DNA from: Pseudomonas koreensis
GTDB taxonomy: Bacteria > Pseudomonadota > Gammaproteobacteria > Pseudomonadales > Pseudomonadaceae
Assembly (NCBI RefSeq): GCF_012986595.1
Contig: NZ_JAAQYM010000002.1
Span: forward strand, 310,001-374,000
DNA length: 64,000 bases
Reading direction: 5' to 3'
In this document: positions 7,781-19,731 of the stretch, in pieces
How the letters are laid out: each line of letters begins with the position of its first letter
How positions within the stretch are numbered: the stretch's first letter is position 1
Made by a program: the position numbers and the translations under genes
Notes under the pieces: model-generated
The model's database searches: none
What the model saw: only the letters and a program-made list of their open reading frames with translations
What the model was told of the DNA's origin: nothing

Positions 7781-10024
7781 TTATGGGGTACGGTTACGCC
7801 GCGTCTCGATGATGTTCGGCAACTGCGAAATCCGCCCCAGCAAGCGTCCCAGCGCATCCAGCCCGGGGATCTCGATGGTCAGGGACATCAGCGCGGTGTT
7901 GTCCTCCTTGTTCGAGCGGGTGTTGACCGCCAGCACGTTGATGCGCTCGTTGAGCAGCACCTGCGACACGTCACGCAGCAGACCGGAACGGTCGTAGGCG
8001 CGGATGACGATGTCCACCGGATAGGTGAGCACCGGCACCGGGCCCCAGCTGACCTGGATGATCCGCTCTGGCTCGCGCCCGCCGAGTTGCAGCACCGAGG
8101 CGCAGTCCTGACGGTGAATGCTCACACCGCGCCCCTGGGTGATGTAACCGACAATCGCATCACCCGGCAGCGGCTGGCAGCAGCCGGCCATCTGCGTCAT
8201 CAGGTTGCCGACGCCCTGAATCTGGATGTCGCCACGCTTGCCCGGCTTGTAACCGGTGGCCTTGCGCGGGATCAGCTCCAGCTGTTCGTTGCCGCGTTCC
8301 GGCTCGACCAGTTGCTGCGCCAGGTTGACCAGTTGCGCCAGACGCAGGTCGCCGGCACCGAGGGCGGCGAACATGTCTTCGGCGGTTTTCATGTTGGCCT
8401 TTTCGGCCAGCTTGTCGAAATCCACCGCCGGCAGACCGAGACGATTGAGCTCGCGTTCGATCAGGGTTTTACCGGCCGCCACGTTCTGGTCACGAGCCTG
8501 CAGCTTGAACCAGTGAACGATCTTCGCCCGCGCCCGCGAGGTGGTGACGTAGCCCAGGTTCGGGTTCAGCCAGTCGCGGCTCGGGGTGCCGTGTTTGCTG
8601 GTGATGATCTCGACCTGTTCACCGGTCTGCAGGCTGTAGTTGAGCGGTACGATGCGGCCGTTGATCTTCGCGCCACGGCAGTTGTGACCGATTTCGGTGT
8701 GCACGCGGTAGGCGAAGTCCAGCGGCGTCGCGCCCTTGGGCAAGTCGATGGCGTGGCCGTCGGGGGTGAAGATGTAGACCCGGTCCGGTTCGATATCGAC
8801 CCGCAGCTGTTCGGCCAGACCACCGATGTCGCCCAGTTCTTCGTGCCACTCGAGAACCTGCCGCAGCCAGGAGATTTTCTCTTCGTAGTGGTTGGAACCG
8901 GATTTGACGTCGGTGCCCTTGTAGCGCCAGTGCGCGCAGACACCGAGCTCGGCCTCTTCGTGCATCGAATGCGTACGGATCTGGACCTCAAGCACCTTGC
9001 CTTCAGGACCGATCACGGCGGTGTGCAGCGAGCGGTAGCCGTTCTCTTTCGGGTTGGCGATGTAGTCGTCGAATTCTTTCGGAATGTGCCGCCACAGGGT
9101 GTGGACGATACCGAGCGCGGTGTAGCAATCGCGCATTTCCGGCACCAGCACGCGCACGGCGCGCACGTCGTAGATCTGGCTGAATTCCAGACCCTTGCGC
9201 TGCATTTTGCGCCAGATCGAATAGATGTGTTTGGCCCGGCCGCTGATGTCGGCATCGACGCCGGTGGCCTGCAATTCGTCCTTGAGCTGGGTCATCACGT
9301 CGCTGATGAAGCGCTCACGGTCCAGCCGCCGCTCGTGGAGCAACTTGGCGATCTGTTTGTATTGATCGGGCTCCAGGTAACGGAAGGACAAGTCCTCCAG
9401 TTCCCATTTGATATGACCGATGCCCAGGCGATGCGCGAGCGGCGCATAGATGTCGAAGACTTCCCGGGCGACCCGGTTGCGCTTCTCGTCGTCTGCGGTT
9501 TTCACCGCGCGGATCGCACAGGTGCGCTCGGCGAGTTTGATCAGTGCGACGCGCACGTCGTCGACCATCGCCACCAGCATCTTGCGCAGGTTTTCCACCT
9601 GGCCCTGGGTGCCCATCACCATCGACTGGCGCGGGCTGAGGCTGGCACTGATCGCCGCCATGCGCTGCACGCCGTCGATCAGCTTGGCCACCACCGGACC
9701 GAAGCGCTGGCCGACTGCCGCGAGTTCGATCTGGCCCTCACGTACGCCGCGATACAGGACCGCAGCGACCAGCGAATCCTGATCGAGCTTGAGGTCAGCG
9801 AGAATTTCGGCGATTTCCAGGCCTGTACTGAAACTGCCGGTGCCTTCGGCCCACAGGTTCTTCTTGGCATTGGACTGTTGTTCGGCCTCGCGAGCGAACT
9901 CGCAGGCTTCTTTCAAGGCTTCGCGATCCAGTGCCATGTCGACACTGACCGCGTGATCGAGCCAAGCCTCGAGATTGATACTGCCGTCAGTGTTGATCGG
10001 CTGGTGTGCTCTCACCTGTACCAT
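7781..10024 (-). CDS. relA: GTP pyrophosphokinase RelA
   Basis: 747 residues, the length of gamma-proteobacterial RelA. It makes (p)ppGpp on ribosomes stalled with uncharged tRNA. In order: a degenerate hydrolase domain (the HDxxED motif is absent around RGVREGQIELAAV, as in true RelA), the synthetase domain (YRSLHTAVIGPEGKVLEVQIRT), a TGS domain (VYIFTPDGHAIDLPKGATPLDFAY), the zinc-finger/RIS region (CCQPLPGDAIVGYITQGRGV) and a C-terminal ACT domain. Its start is 102 bp downstream of the rlmD stop on the same strand. Confidence 0.98.
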   Translation of the reverse strand: MVQVRAHQPINTDGSINLEAWLDHAVSVDMALDREALKEACEFAREAEQQSNAKKNLWAEGTGSFSTGLEIAEILADLKLDQDSLVAAVLYRGVREGQIELAAVGQRFGPVVAKLIDGVQRMAAISASLSPRQSMVMGTQGQVENLRKMLVAMVDDVRVALIKLAERTCAIRAVKTADDEKRNRVAREVFDIYAPLAHRLGIGHIKWELEDLSFRYLEPDQYKQIAKLLHERRLDRERFISDVMTQLKDELQATGVDADISGRAKHIYSIWRKMQRKGLEFSQIYDVRAVRVLVPEMRDCYTALGIVHTLWRHIPKEFDDYIANPKENGYRSLHTAVIGPEGKVLEVQIRTHSMHEEAELGVCAHWRYKGTDVKSGSNHYEEKISWLRQVLEWHEELGDIGGLAEQLRVDIEPDRVYIFTPDGHAIDLPKGATPLDFAYRVHTEIGHNCRGAKINGRIVPLNYSLQTGEQVEIITSKHGTPSRDWLNPNLGYVTTSRARAKIVHWFKLQARDQNVAAGKTLIERELNRLGLPAVDFDKLAEKANMKTAEDMFAALGAGDLRLAQLVNLAQQLVEPERGNEQLELIPRKATGYKPGKRGDIQIQGVGNLMTQMAGCCQPLPGDAIVGYITQGRGVSIHRQDCASVLQLGGREPERIIQVSWGPVPVLTYPVDIVIRAYDRSGLLRDVSQVLLNERINVLAVNTRSNKEDNTALMSLTIEIPGLDALGRLLGRISQLPNIIETRRNRTP

Positions 10025-10088
10025 CTTGCTTTACCTTCCCTACGACGCAGATTCAATGCGTCAAATCGCTGATCCTTATTGCCCGTTT

Positions 10089-10113
10089 GCGCTCGCGGGG
10101 CTAAAGCGAGCGC
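10089..10113. other. Hairpin between rlmD and relA
   Basis: A perfect 8-bp GC-rich stem (GCGCTCGC / GCGAGCGC) with a 9-nt loop lies 65 bp upstream of the relA start. There is no T-tract on either side, so it is not a standard terminator. It may be part of the relA leader or a processing site. Confidence 0.5.
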
Positions 10114-10125
10114 TGCGCGGACAGA

Positions 10126-11502
10126 TCAGGCGGATTCAGACGAGCCATCCTGGCTCGCTTCAAATAACGCCATGGCCTCGACATGCGCCGTCTGAGGAAA
10201 CATATCGAGAATCCCGGCACGTTTTAACCGGTAGCCCTGCTTGATCAATTCGACCGTATCGCGCGCCAGAGTTGCAGGGTTGCACGACACATACACCAAC
10301 CGTTCGGCACCCAGGGTCGCGAGCTTGCGCACCACCTCGAAAGCACCGTCACGCGGTGGGTCCAAGAGTACCGCAGAAAAGCCGTTTGCGATCCACTGGG
10401 CATCGGTCAAAGGCTGGGATAAATCGGCTTGAAAAAACTTTGTGTTATGCAAATTGTTACTAGCGGCGTTCGCAGCGGCACGGTCGACCATGGTCTGCAC
10501 GCCCTCCACCGCCACCACTTCACGCACACGTTTGGCCAGCGGCAGGGCGAAGTTGCCCAGGCCGCAGAACAGGTCCAGCACGCGCTCGTCGGCACGCGGT
10601 TTCAGCCAGTCCAGCGCCTGCGCCACCATCGCCTCGTTGACCCCGGCGTTGACCTGAATGAAATCCCCCGGCCGCCAGGCCAGGTCCAGGTCCCACTGTT
10701 CCAGGCGATAGCCCAGCGACTGGGTGGCATCCACCGGTTGCGGTTCGCCTTCGCCATGCAGCCACAGTTGCGCTTCATGGAACTGGCAGAAGTCCTTGAG
10801 AATCGTCAGATCCGCTTCGGACAACGGCGCCATGTGCCGCAACAGCACGGCCAGCGATGAACCGCTGAACAACTCGACATGGCCCAGCGCTTGCGGTTTG
10901 CTCAGGCGACGGAGCATCTCCGGCAAACGGGTCATGATCGGTTGCAAGGGCTGTACCAGCACCGGGCATTCGCTGATCGCGACAATGTCCTGGCTGCCGG
11001 CGGCGCGAAAACCGACTTCGAGTTTCTTCGCCTTCATGTCCCAGCGCACGGCGATCCGCGCGCGACGGCGATAGCCGAACTCCGGGCCGCTCAATGGTGC
11101 GGCCCATTCTTCAGGCGCGATACCGGCGACCTTCGACAATTGCTCGGCGAGCATGCGCTGTTTCAGGGCAAGCTGTTCGGCGTGGGGCAAATGTTGCACG
11201 CTGCAACCGCCGCAGCGGCCGGCGTGTGGGCAGGCGGCCGGACGGCGCACGTCGCTGGCCTTGAACACGCGCTCGGTGCGCGCCTCGACCACTTTGCCGT
11301 GGGCGCCGAGCACCCGCGCCTCGACCTCTTCACCCGCCAGGGCGCCAAGGACGAACCAGGTGCGGCCTTCAAAAAACGCGATACCGCGACCGTCATTGGC
11401 CAGGCGCTCGATGTTCAGGCGCTGCTTCTTGCCGGTCGGAATTTGCGCGGCCTTGCTACCGCCGGTGGGCTGGAAGCGCAAGCCTCTCTCGTGCTTGGCC
11501 AT
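10126..11502 (-). CDS. rlmD: 23S rRNA (uracil1939-C5)-methyltransferase RlmD
   Basis: 458 residues. RlmD methylates U1939 of 23S rRNA using S-adenosylmethionine. The N-terminal TRAM-like domain (~25-80) is followed by iron-sulfur cysteines Cys91, Cys97 and Cys100 ([10 protein letters not shown]) with a fourth in AISECPVLV. The methyltransferase domain has the SAM motif [16 protein letters not shown] and the catalytic motif [12 protein letters not shown]. Its ATG overlaps the cysM stop (TGATG), so translation is probably coupled to cysM. Confidence 0.96.
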   Translation of the reverse strand: MAKHERGLRFQPTGGSKAAQIPTGKKQRLNIERLANDGRGIAFFEGRTWFVLGALAGEEVEARVLGAHGKVVEARTERVFKASDVRRPAACPHAGRCGGCSVQHLPHAEQLALKQRMLAEQLSKVAGIAPEEWAAPLSGPEFGYRRRARIAVRWDMKAKKLEVGFRAAGSQDIVAISECPVLVQPLQPIMTRLPEMLRRLSKPQALGHVELFSGSSLAVLLRHMAPLSEADLTILKDFCQFHEAQLWLHGEGEPQPVDATQSLGYRLEQWDLDLAWRPGDFIQVNAGVNEAMVAQALDWLKPRADERVLDLFCGLGNFALPLAKRVREVVAVEGVQTMVDRAAANAASNNLHNTKFFQADLSQPLTDAQWIANGFSAVLLDPPRDGAFEVVRKLATLGAERLVYVSCNPATLARDTVELIKQGYRLKRAGILDMFPQTAHVEAMALFEASQDGSSESA

Positions 11503-12404
11503 CAGTTGGCCGCGTCGAAAATGCCGGTCGACAGGTAACGGTCGCCACGGTCACAGATGATCGCGACGATCACCGCGTTTTCAACTTCTTTGGACAGGCG
11601 CAGCATCGCTGCCACCGCACCGCCCGAGGACACGCCACAGAAGATGCCTTCTTCGCGGGCCAACCGTCGGGTGACGTCCTCGGCTTCGCTTTGCGCCATG
11701 TCGACAATGCGGTCGACGCGGTCGGCCTGATAGATCTTCGGCAGGTATTCCTGCGGCCAGCGACGGATACCGGGAATGGCCGAGCCTTCCATCGGTTGCA
11801 GACCGACGATCTGCACGCTGGCGCTCTGCTCTTTCAAGTAGCGCGAGACGCCCATGATGGTGCCGGTGGTGCCCATGGAGCTGACGAAATGGGTGATGGT
11901 GCCCTGGGTCTGGCGCCAGATTTCCGGGCCGGTGGTGGTGTAGTGCGCTTCCGGATTGTCGCCGTTGGCGAACTGATCGAGCACCTTGCCACGGCCTTCG
12001 GCTTCCATCCGCTGAGCGAGATCGCGAGCGCCTTCCATGCCCTCTTCCTGGCTGACCAGAATCAGCTCGGCACCGTACGCGGTCATCGCTGCCTTGCGCT
12101 CGGCGCTGGAGTTGTCCGGCATGATCAGGATCATCTTGTAACCCTTGATCGCGGCGGCCATGGCCAGGGCGATGCCGGTGTTGCCCGAAGTCGCTTCGAT
12201 CAGCGTATCGCCGGCGTGGATCTGCCCGCGCAGTTCGGCACGGGTGATCATCGACAGCGCCGGACGGTCCTTGACCGAACCCGCCGGGTTGTTCCCTTCG
12301 AGCTTGAGCAATAGGGTGTTGCTGGTGGCACCGGGCAGGCGCTGCAAACGCACCAGCGGAGTGTTGCCGACGCAATCGGCGATGGTTGGGTACTGCAGGG
12401 TCAT
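11502..12404 (-). CDS. cysM: Cysteine synthase B CysM
   Basis: 300 residues from [20 protein letters not shown], the standard start for Pseudomonas CysM; 13 extra in-frame codons upstream are ignored. It is a PLP enzyme making cysteine (or S-sulfocysteine) from O-acetylserine. The PLP lysine is Lys45 in GSVKDRPAL. Other marks are the substrate loop SGNTGIALA and the phosphate-binding GTTGTIMG. It overlaps rlmD by one base. In PAO1 pirA lies between pirS and cysM; here the kinase gene is directly upstream. Confidence 0.96.
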   Translation of the reverse strand: MTLQYPTIADCVGNTPLVRLQRLPGATSNTLLLKLEGNNPAGSVKDRPALSMITRAELRGQIHAGDTLIEATSGNTGIALAMAAAIKGYKMILIMPDNSSAERKAAMTAYGAELILVSQEEGMEGARDLAQRMEAEGRGKVLDQFANGDNPEAHYTTTGPEIWRQTQGTITHFVSSMGTTGTIMGVSRYLKEQSASVQIVGLQPMEGSAIPGIRRWPQEYLPKIYQADRVDRIVDMAQSEAEDVTRRLAREEGIFCGVSSGGAVAAMLRLSKEVENAVIVAIICDRGDRYLSTGIFDAAN

Positions 12405-12485
12405 GGCGTATTCGCAATCCAGACGTGCGGGGGCGACTATCATAACGGCAAACCTGCGCGGGCCATATCACGCAAAGTGCGGTGC

Positions 12486-13952
12486 TTATGGTTTCTGGGA
12501 ATAAGCAGTAAAAGTCTTGCCAGCGGTGAGACTTTTGAGTTGAGACGATGCGACTGGCCTCATCGCTGGCAAGCCAGCGATGGTGTCGGGACTGACAGCG
12601 CCGTCATCAGCAAGCAGTCGCAGATTGAGCCGCAACCCAGCCCCGGTATTCTCCGCCCACAACATCCCGCCCTGGCGTTGCACCGCATTCCTCGCAATGC
12701 TCAAGCCCAACCCGAACCCGCCATCTCCCGGGCGCGAGCCGTCGAGGCGGGTGAATGGCGAGAAGATCCGTTGCAGATCGCCCTCGGCCACGCCACCGCC
12801 CTGATCTTCCAGCCACAAATGCCAGTGATCGCCATCACGCCGTCCATCGAGGCGCACGATGCCGCCCTCGGGCGAATGACGAATGGCGTTGCGCAGAATG
12901 TTCTCCAGCGCCTGCGCCAGGGTATTGAGGTGGCCGCGCACCCAGCACGACGCCGGCAGCGCGCACTGCAATTGCAGGCTCGGCCAGCCGCTTTCATAGC
13001 AGGCGTTGTCGGTAAGCATTTCCCACAGCGCCTGAATCTGGATCGCCTCGTCCGGCAGCGGTGCACGCTCGGTGTCGAGCCAGGCCAGTTGCAGAGTGTC
13101 TTCGACCAGGCGCTGCATGCCGTCGACTTCACGGCCGATGCGCTCGCGCAGTTGCCGCAGATCCTGCTCGCTTTCACTGGCCACCCGCAGCCGGCTCAGC
13201 GGCGTGCGCAGTTCATGGGACAGGTCGCGCAGCAACTGCTGTTGAAAGGCGACGCTGGATTGCAGGCGTTCGGACATCGAGTCGAAGGCCCGGGCCAGTT
13301 CGCCGAGTTCGTCCGGGCGCTGGGTGATGCCACTCGACAGGCGCACATTCAATTGATCGGCGCGCCAGGCGTTGGCCTGCTCGCGCAAGTTGTTCAGCGG
13401 CACCACCAGCAAGCGATACAGGCCGACGCACAGCAGCAAGGTGAACAGCCCCGGAATCACGCCGTTGGTGATCACTCGCCAGAACACCCGGTATTTCCCC
13501 GGCAGGAAACGCTCGGGCAGCTCGATCACCAGACTGCCGGCGGAGGGGTCCCGGGGAAACGGCACGCGCAGCCACGGCCGGCTTTTCTTGTGAATCGGCC
13601 AATCCAGGCCGCGCAAAAAGGTCAGGTGCTGGATTTCCTGCTCACTCAACGGATCGCTGCTCAACGATTGCAGGTTGCGGTCGATCACCCCGACCCAACC
13701 CGCCTCGCGCAATTCCATGCTCTGCAACCAATTATCGATCCCGTCACGCTCGCCGCGCTGCCACGCCCGCTCGGCTTCGGCGGCATAACGGCTGAGGGTG
13801 CCGCGCGCCTCGTCGGAGAGGAACTGGTTGCGCTCCTCCATGTAACGCCCCCACGACCAGCTCAGCCAGATCATCAGCAGACAGAACGCCACCAGCAGAC
13901 ACGCCAGCTTCCAGAACAGCGAGTGCCGCCCCGGCAGGTCAGAGAGTTTCAT
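12486..13952 (-). CDS. pirS: Sensor histidine kinase, PirS/PfeS-like
   Basis: 488 residues from MKLSDLPGRH. In order: a membrane segment (~14-35), a periplasmic loop, a second membrane segment (~160-185), HAMP, H-box RDLSHELRTPLSRL, N box ENILRNAIRH, and DQGGGVAEGD and GFGLGLSIARN in the ATPase domain. Its start overlaps the response regulator stop by 14 bp. The position next to gacS and cysM matches PAO1 pirR-pirS, the regulators of ferric-enterobactin uptake. The last ~40 residues do not look like kinase sequence: a REP palindrome and a terminator-like hairpin are translated as the C-terminal tail. Confidence 0.82.
   Translation of the reverse strand: MKLSDLPGRHSLFWKLACLLVAFCLLMIWLSWSWGRYMEERNQFLSDEARGTLSRYAAEAERAWQRGERDGIDNWLQSMELREAGWVGVIDRNLQSLSSDPLSEQEIQHLTFLRGLDWPIHKKSRPWLRVPFPRDPSAGSLVIELPERFLPGKYRVFWRVITNGVIPGLFTLLLCVGLYRLLVVPLNNLREQANAWRADQLNVRLSSGITQRPDELGELARAFDSMSERLQSSVAFQQQLLRDLSHELRTPLSRLRVASESEQDLRQLRERIGREVDGMQRLVEDTLQLAWLDTERAPLPDEAIQIQALWEMLTDNACYESGWPSLQLQCALPASCWVRGHLNTLAQALENILRNAIRHSPEGGIVRLDGRRDGDHWHLWLEDQGGGVAEGDLQRIFSPFTRLDGSRPGDGGFGLGLSIARNAVQRQGGMLWAENTGAGLRLNLRLLADDGAVSPDTIAGLPAMRPVASSQLKSLTAGKTFTAYSQKP
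12510..12536 (-). terminator. Terminator-like hairpin inside the kinase 3' end
   Basis: An 8-bp stem (AAAAGTCT / AGACTTTT) with an 11-nt loop; read on the minus strand the stem ends in TTTT. It lies within the last codons of the PirS-like gene, which suggests the coding frame now runs through what used to be its terminator. Confidence 0.45.
12561..12582. repeat. REP palindrome within the kinase coding sequence
   Basis: A perfect 10-bp stem (CATCGCTGGC / GCCAGCGATG) with an AA loop. It belongs to the same REP type as the pair at 33994-34090, where it is intergenic. Confidence 0.75.
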
Positions 13953-14661
13953 CGGGTGCACTCAGCACATAACCCTTGCCCCACACCGTGCGCACTTCCC
14001 GCTCGGCGTAACCGATGGCCTTGAGTTTGCGGCGGATCTGGCTGATGTGCATGTCGAGGCTGCGGTCGTGTGGCGCGTAGCCGCGTTGCAGAACGTGCTG
14101 ATAGAGGAAAGCCTTGCTCAGCACTTCCTCGTCGTGGCGATTGAGCGTTTCCAGCAGACGGTATTCGCTGCGGGTCAGGTCGGCGGCCTGTTGGTTATAA
14201 AAGACGTCGCACTGCGCATCGTCAAAATGCAGCCCGCCACTGAGGCTGGGCAGCGCAATCGCTGGCGGACGTCGATCCAGCGCCACGCGACGCAGGATCG
14301 CCTCGATCCGCACATGCAGCTCGGCCATGCTGAACGGCTTGGGCAGGTAATCGTCGGCCCCCAGGCGGAAACCGCTGATGCGATCGGCCTCGGCGCCCAG
14401 GGCCGACATCAGCAGCACCGGCGTCGAATGGCTCTGGCGCAATTGCGTCAGCACCTTCAGGCCATCGAGCCCGGGCAACAGAATGTCCATCAGCACCACG
14501 TCGAACGGCTGGTGGCGGGCAATGTTCAGACCGTCCTGACCGTTCTGGCACCAGGTCACCGCAAAGCCGCTACGGCCCAGATGTTCGTGAAGGTAGGCAC
14601 CCAGGACCGGGTCGTCCTCGATAGCAAGAATGCGTGGCGGAGAGGCGGAAACAGAAGTCAT
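13939..14661 (-). CDS. pirR: OmpR-family response regulator, PirR-like
   Basis: 240 residues from MTSVSASPPRILAIEDD. A receiver domain with phospho-acceptor Asp59 (VVLMDILLPGLDG) and the conserved Lys in YLPKPF is followed by a winged-helix DNA-binding domain (LTRSEYRLLETL ... RSLDMHISQIRRKL ... VRTVWGKGYVLS). It forms an overlapping pair with the downstream kinase. A possible Fur box sits just before its start. The name rests on synteny with PAO1 pirR (between gacS and pirS) and overall resemblance to PfeR/PirR. Confidence 0.82.
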   Translation of the reverse strand: MTSVSASPPRILAIEDDPVLGAYLHEHLGRSGFAVTWCQNGQDGLNIARHQPFDVVLMDILLPGLDGLKVLTQLRQSHSTPVLLMSALGAEADRISGFRLGADDYLPKPFSMAELHVRIEAILRRVALDRRPPAIALPSLSGGLHFDDAQCDVFYNQQAADLTRSEYRLLETLNRHDEEVLSKAFLYQHVLQRGYAPHDRSLDMHISQIRRKLKAIGYAEREVRTVWGKGYVLSAPDETL

Positions 14662-14669
14662 GAGTATCT

Positions 14670-14688
14670 GCAAATAATTCTCAGTTGA
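14670..14688. promoter_or_regulatory. Candidate Fur box upstream of pirR
   Basis: A 19-bp site, GCAAATAATTCTCAGTTGA, with CAA...TTG dyad ends and an AATAATTCTCA core typical of Pseudomonas Fur sites. It matches the E. coli 19-bp consensus at 10 positions, so the call is tentative. It lies 9 bp upstream of the pirR ATG. Confidence 0.4.
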
Positions 14689-14878
14689 GCGATTATTCAA
14701 GATTGCCCGCCATCGGGCAACCCAAGGTTGACTGGCGGGACAAACGAGCCGGACCCTGCCGACCGATGCCGAGATGATTTTTCCGAAGATTGCCTGCCTG
14801 CAAATCGCTACACTGCGCCAATGCCGCGTGCCGGACGCACGTGCGAGTCAACAGTTCAGCGGGATGCAGGAGATGGGT

Positions 14879-17632
<2,754 letters not shown>

Positions 17633-17716
17633 TCCACGGCAATGTCGCGCTTGCCGTCCCACGCTAAAGTGAGGGCGGGTCAACACTGGCCCGCCATCCC
17701 GCTCCAGGAGGAATGC

Positions 17717-18706
17717 ATGCGCACGATCGTTTTCAGCAGCCAGACCTACGACCGCGACAGTTTCCTCGCCGCTGACTGCCCGGCCGCTATCGAGCTGCAC
17801 TTTCAGCCGGCCCGGCTCAGTCTCGACACCGCGGCCCTGGCCGAGCAGCACGAAGTGGTCTGCGCGTTCATCAACGATGACCTCAGTGCGCCGGTGCTGG
17901 AGCGTCTCGCCGCCGGCGGCACGGGGCTGATCGCTCTGCGCTCGGCGGGTTACAACCACGTCGACCTGGTTGCAGCGAAACGCCTGGGGCTGGCCGTGGT
18001 GCGGGTTCCGGCCTACTCGCCGCATGCCGTGGCCGAACATGCGGTGGCGCTGATCCTCGCCCTGAATCGACGCCTGCACCGCGCCTACAACCGCACCCGC
18101 GAAGGGGATTTCAGCCTGCACGGCCTGACCGGTTTCGATCTGGTGGGCAAGACCGTCGGGATCGTCGGCACCGGACAGATTGGCGCCACGTTCGCGAAAA
18201 TCATGCACGGTTTCGGTTGTGAATTGCTGGCCTACGATCCGTTTCCCAACCCCGAGGTGGTGGCGTTGGGCGCACGTTATCTGAGCCTGCCGGAGCTGCT
18301 CGCGCAGTCGCGAATCATCAGCCTGCACTGCCCGCTCAACGCGCAGAGCAAACATTTGATCAACCGTCATTCACTGGCGCATCTGCAACCGGGGGCGATG
18401 CTGATCAACACCGGACGCGGCGGTCTGGTGGACACGCCAGCACTAATTGACGCGTTGAAGGACGGTCAACTCGGCTATCTGGGACTGGATGTCTATGAAG
18501 AAGAGGCGCAACTGTTTTTCGAGGATCGCTCCGACCTGCCGTTGCAGGACGATGTGCTGGCGCGCTTGCTGACCTTCCCCAACGTGATCATCACCGCGCA
18601 CCAGGCGTTTCTGACCCATGAGGCCCTGGGCGCGATTGCCGCGACCACCTTGCACAACATCGCGACCTGGGCTGCAGGTGCGCCGCAGAACCAGGTCGAA
18701 GGTTGA
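17717..18706 (+). CDS. ldhA: D-2-hydroxyacid (D-lactate) dehydrogenase LdhA
   Basis: 329 residues from the ATG preceded by AGGAGGA. It reduces pyruvate to D-lactate with NADH. The Rossmann motif is GIVGTGQIGATFAK (~151-165). Catalytic landmarks are NTGRGGLVD (Arg), the Asp/Glu region GLDVYEEEAQ, and the catalytic His in TAHQAFLT. Position immediately downstream of gacS matches PAO1 (PA0928-PA0927). The 3' end carries a short heptad repeat of GAAGGTT that includes the stop codon. Confidence 0.93.
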   Translation: MRTIVFSSQTYDRDSFLAADCPAAIELHFQPARLSLDTAALAEQHEVVCAFINDDLSAPVLERLAAGGTGLIALRSAGYNHVDLVAAKRLGLAVVRVPAYSPHAVAEHAVALILALNRRLHRAYNRTREGDFSLHGLTGFDLVGKTVGIVGTGQIGATFAKIMHGFGCELLAYDPFPNPEVVALGARYLSLPELLAQSRIISLHCPLNAQSKHLINRHSLAHLQPGAMLINTGRGGLVDTPALIDALKDGQLGYLGLDVYEEEAQLFFEDRSDLPLQDDVLARLLTFPNVIITAHQAFLTHEALGAIAATTLHNIATWAAGAPQNQVEG

Positions 18707-18725
18707 AGGTTGAAGGTTTGTCGAA

Positions 18726-19163
18726 TTATTTCGGCGACAGCGAAGAGGCCAGGATCAGCAGCGCCAGCCAGCCAAAACCGAAAAAGCGTTGCTTCATCGA
18801 GTGGCCGTTACGCAGCAGGAACCAGACAAAGACCATCGGCAACAGGAACACCATGATCTTCAACCAGCCTTCCACCGGACGCGAGCCGTCGGCGTTGGGC
18901 TGGACTTGAGGGACTGGCGCGGATTGCCGACGACGGCGACCGACTGCGGCCGGTAGAACTTTCGGCGCCGGCTCAGGCGCCGGTGGCAGGACAAAAGCCT
19001 CGGGCACGGATTTGTTACGTGGCAGGCTGCCAAATGAAATCGTGGTCGCTGCTTGCGCCGGGCTGTGCTCGTGCTGCTGCGCCATCGGAGCACCACAATG
19101 AATGCACGCCTTTACTTCCGAGCTGATGCTCCGCTTGCATTCATAACATTCAATCAGCGCCAT
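18726..19163 (-). CDS. Zinc-ribbon membrane protein, unknown function
   Basis: 145 residues from MALIECYECKRSIS. An N-terminal zinc ribbon (Cys8 and Cys11 in CYECK, Cys24 and Cys27 in CIHCG) is followed by a Pro/Ala/Arg-rich linker, then two C-terminal hydrophobic segments (IMVFLLPMVFVWFLL and FFGFGWLALLILAS). The ribbon is probably cytosolic and anchored by a hairpin of two membrane helices. Convergent with ldhA and divergent from the next gene. Function unknown. Confidence 0.75.
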   Translation of the reverse strand: MALIECYECKRSISSEVKACIHCGAPMAQQHEHSPAQAATTISFGSLPRNKSVPEAFVLPPAPEPAPKVLPAAVGRRRRQSAPVPQVQPNADGSRPVEGWLKIMVFLLPMVFVWFLLRNGHSMKQRFFGFGWLALLILASSLSPK

Positions 19164-19296
19164 GTTCCGTTCCCTCAGAGTGAAGGGCGGCAGTTTGCCA
19201 TGAGCGCCGGCCGATTTGAACCGGATCGAAGGTCGCACGCGTACGCCATCCTGCAATCAAGCCCGTGCTAGCATGTCGCGCATATTTGGAGGACCC

Positions 19297-19731
19297 ATGG
19301 TCGAACACGATTTCCGCTACACCCTGATGAACCCGCAACACACCCTCACCGAATGCCGCGCCCTTGTACCGGGCCGCTATCAGGTCACCGGCAATGGTGG
19401 CTCGATCCGCAACGGTGACGTCCTGTTGGTCACCCTCAAAGGCAGCAAGGACTTGTCCATGCGCCTGACCGTCGACACTGTGCGCCACCTGATCAATCCG
19501 CCGGGCCAATGGACCGCGATGACCTCCGGCCCGGTATTCGGCGAACTGGCGATCCACACCTGGCAGGTCAACTGCGACAGCTGCGCCAAAGAGCTGAACT
19601 TCGAATTCGCGGTGGACGCCAAGCTGGGCAAGCCTGCCGAGAAACCGGCCGCCACCGCGCGCATCGCCGAGCTGGGCTGGAAAGCCGTCGGTGACAAGCA
19701 CCTGTGCCCGAAATGCCAGGAGCCTGCGTGA
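19297..19731 (+). CDS. Hypothetical protein with two CxxC pairs
   Basis: 144 residues from MVEHDFRYTLMNPQ, with GGAGG just upstream. CDSCAK near residue 94 and CPKCQ near the C-terminus could bind one zinc ion. No signal peptide. The stop codon overlaps the start of the META lipoprotein gene (TGATG), indicating translational coupling. I do not recognise a named family. Confidence 0.72.
   Translation: MVEHDFRYTLMNPQHTLTECRALVPGRYQVTGNGGSIRNGDVLLVTLKGSKDLSMRLTVDTVRHLINPPGQWTAMTSGPVFGELAIHTWQVNCDSCAKELNFEFAVDAKLGKPAEKPAATARIAELGWKAVGDKHLCPKCQEPA

Noticed and set aside
7721-10072. 783-aa plus-strand open frame opposite relA
   Set aside because: Antisense shadow of relA; His/Gln/Arg-rich composition typical of GC-rich opposite-strand frames.
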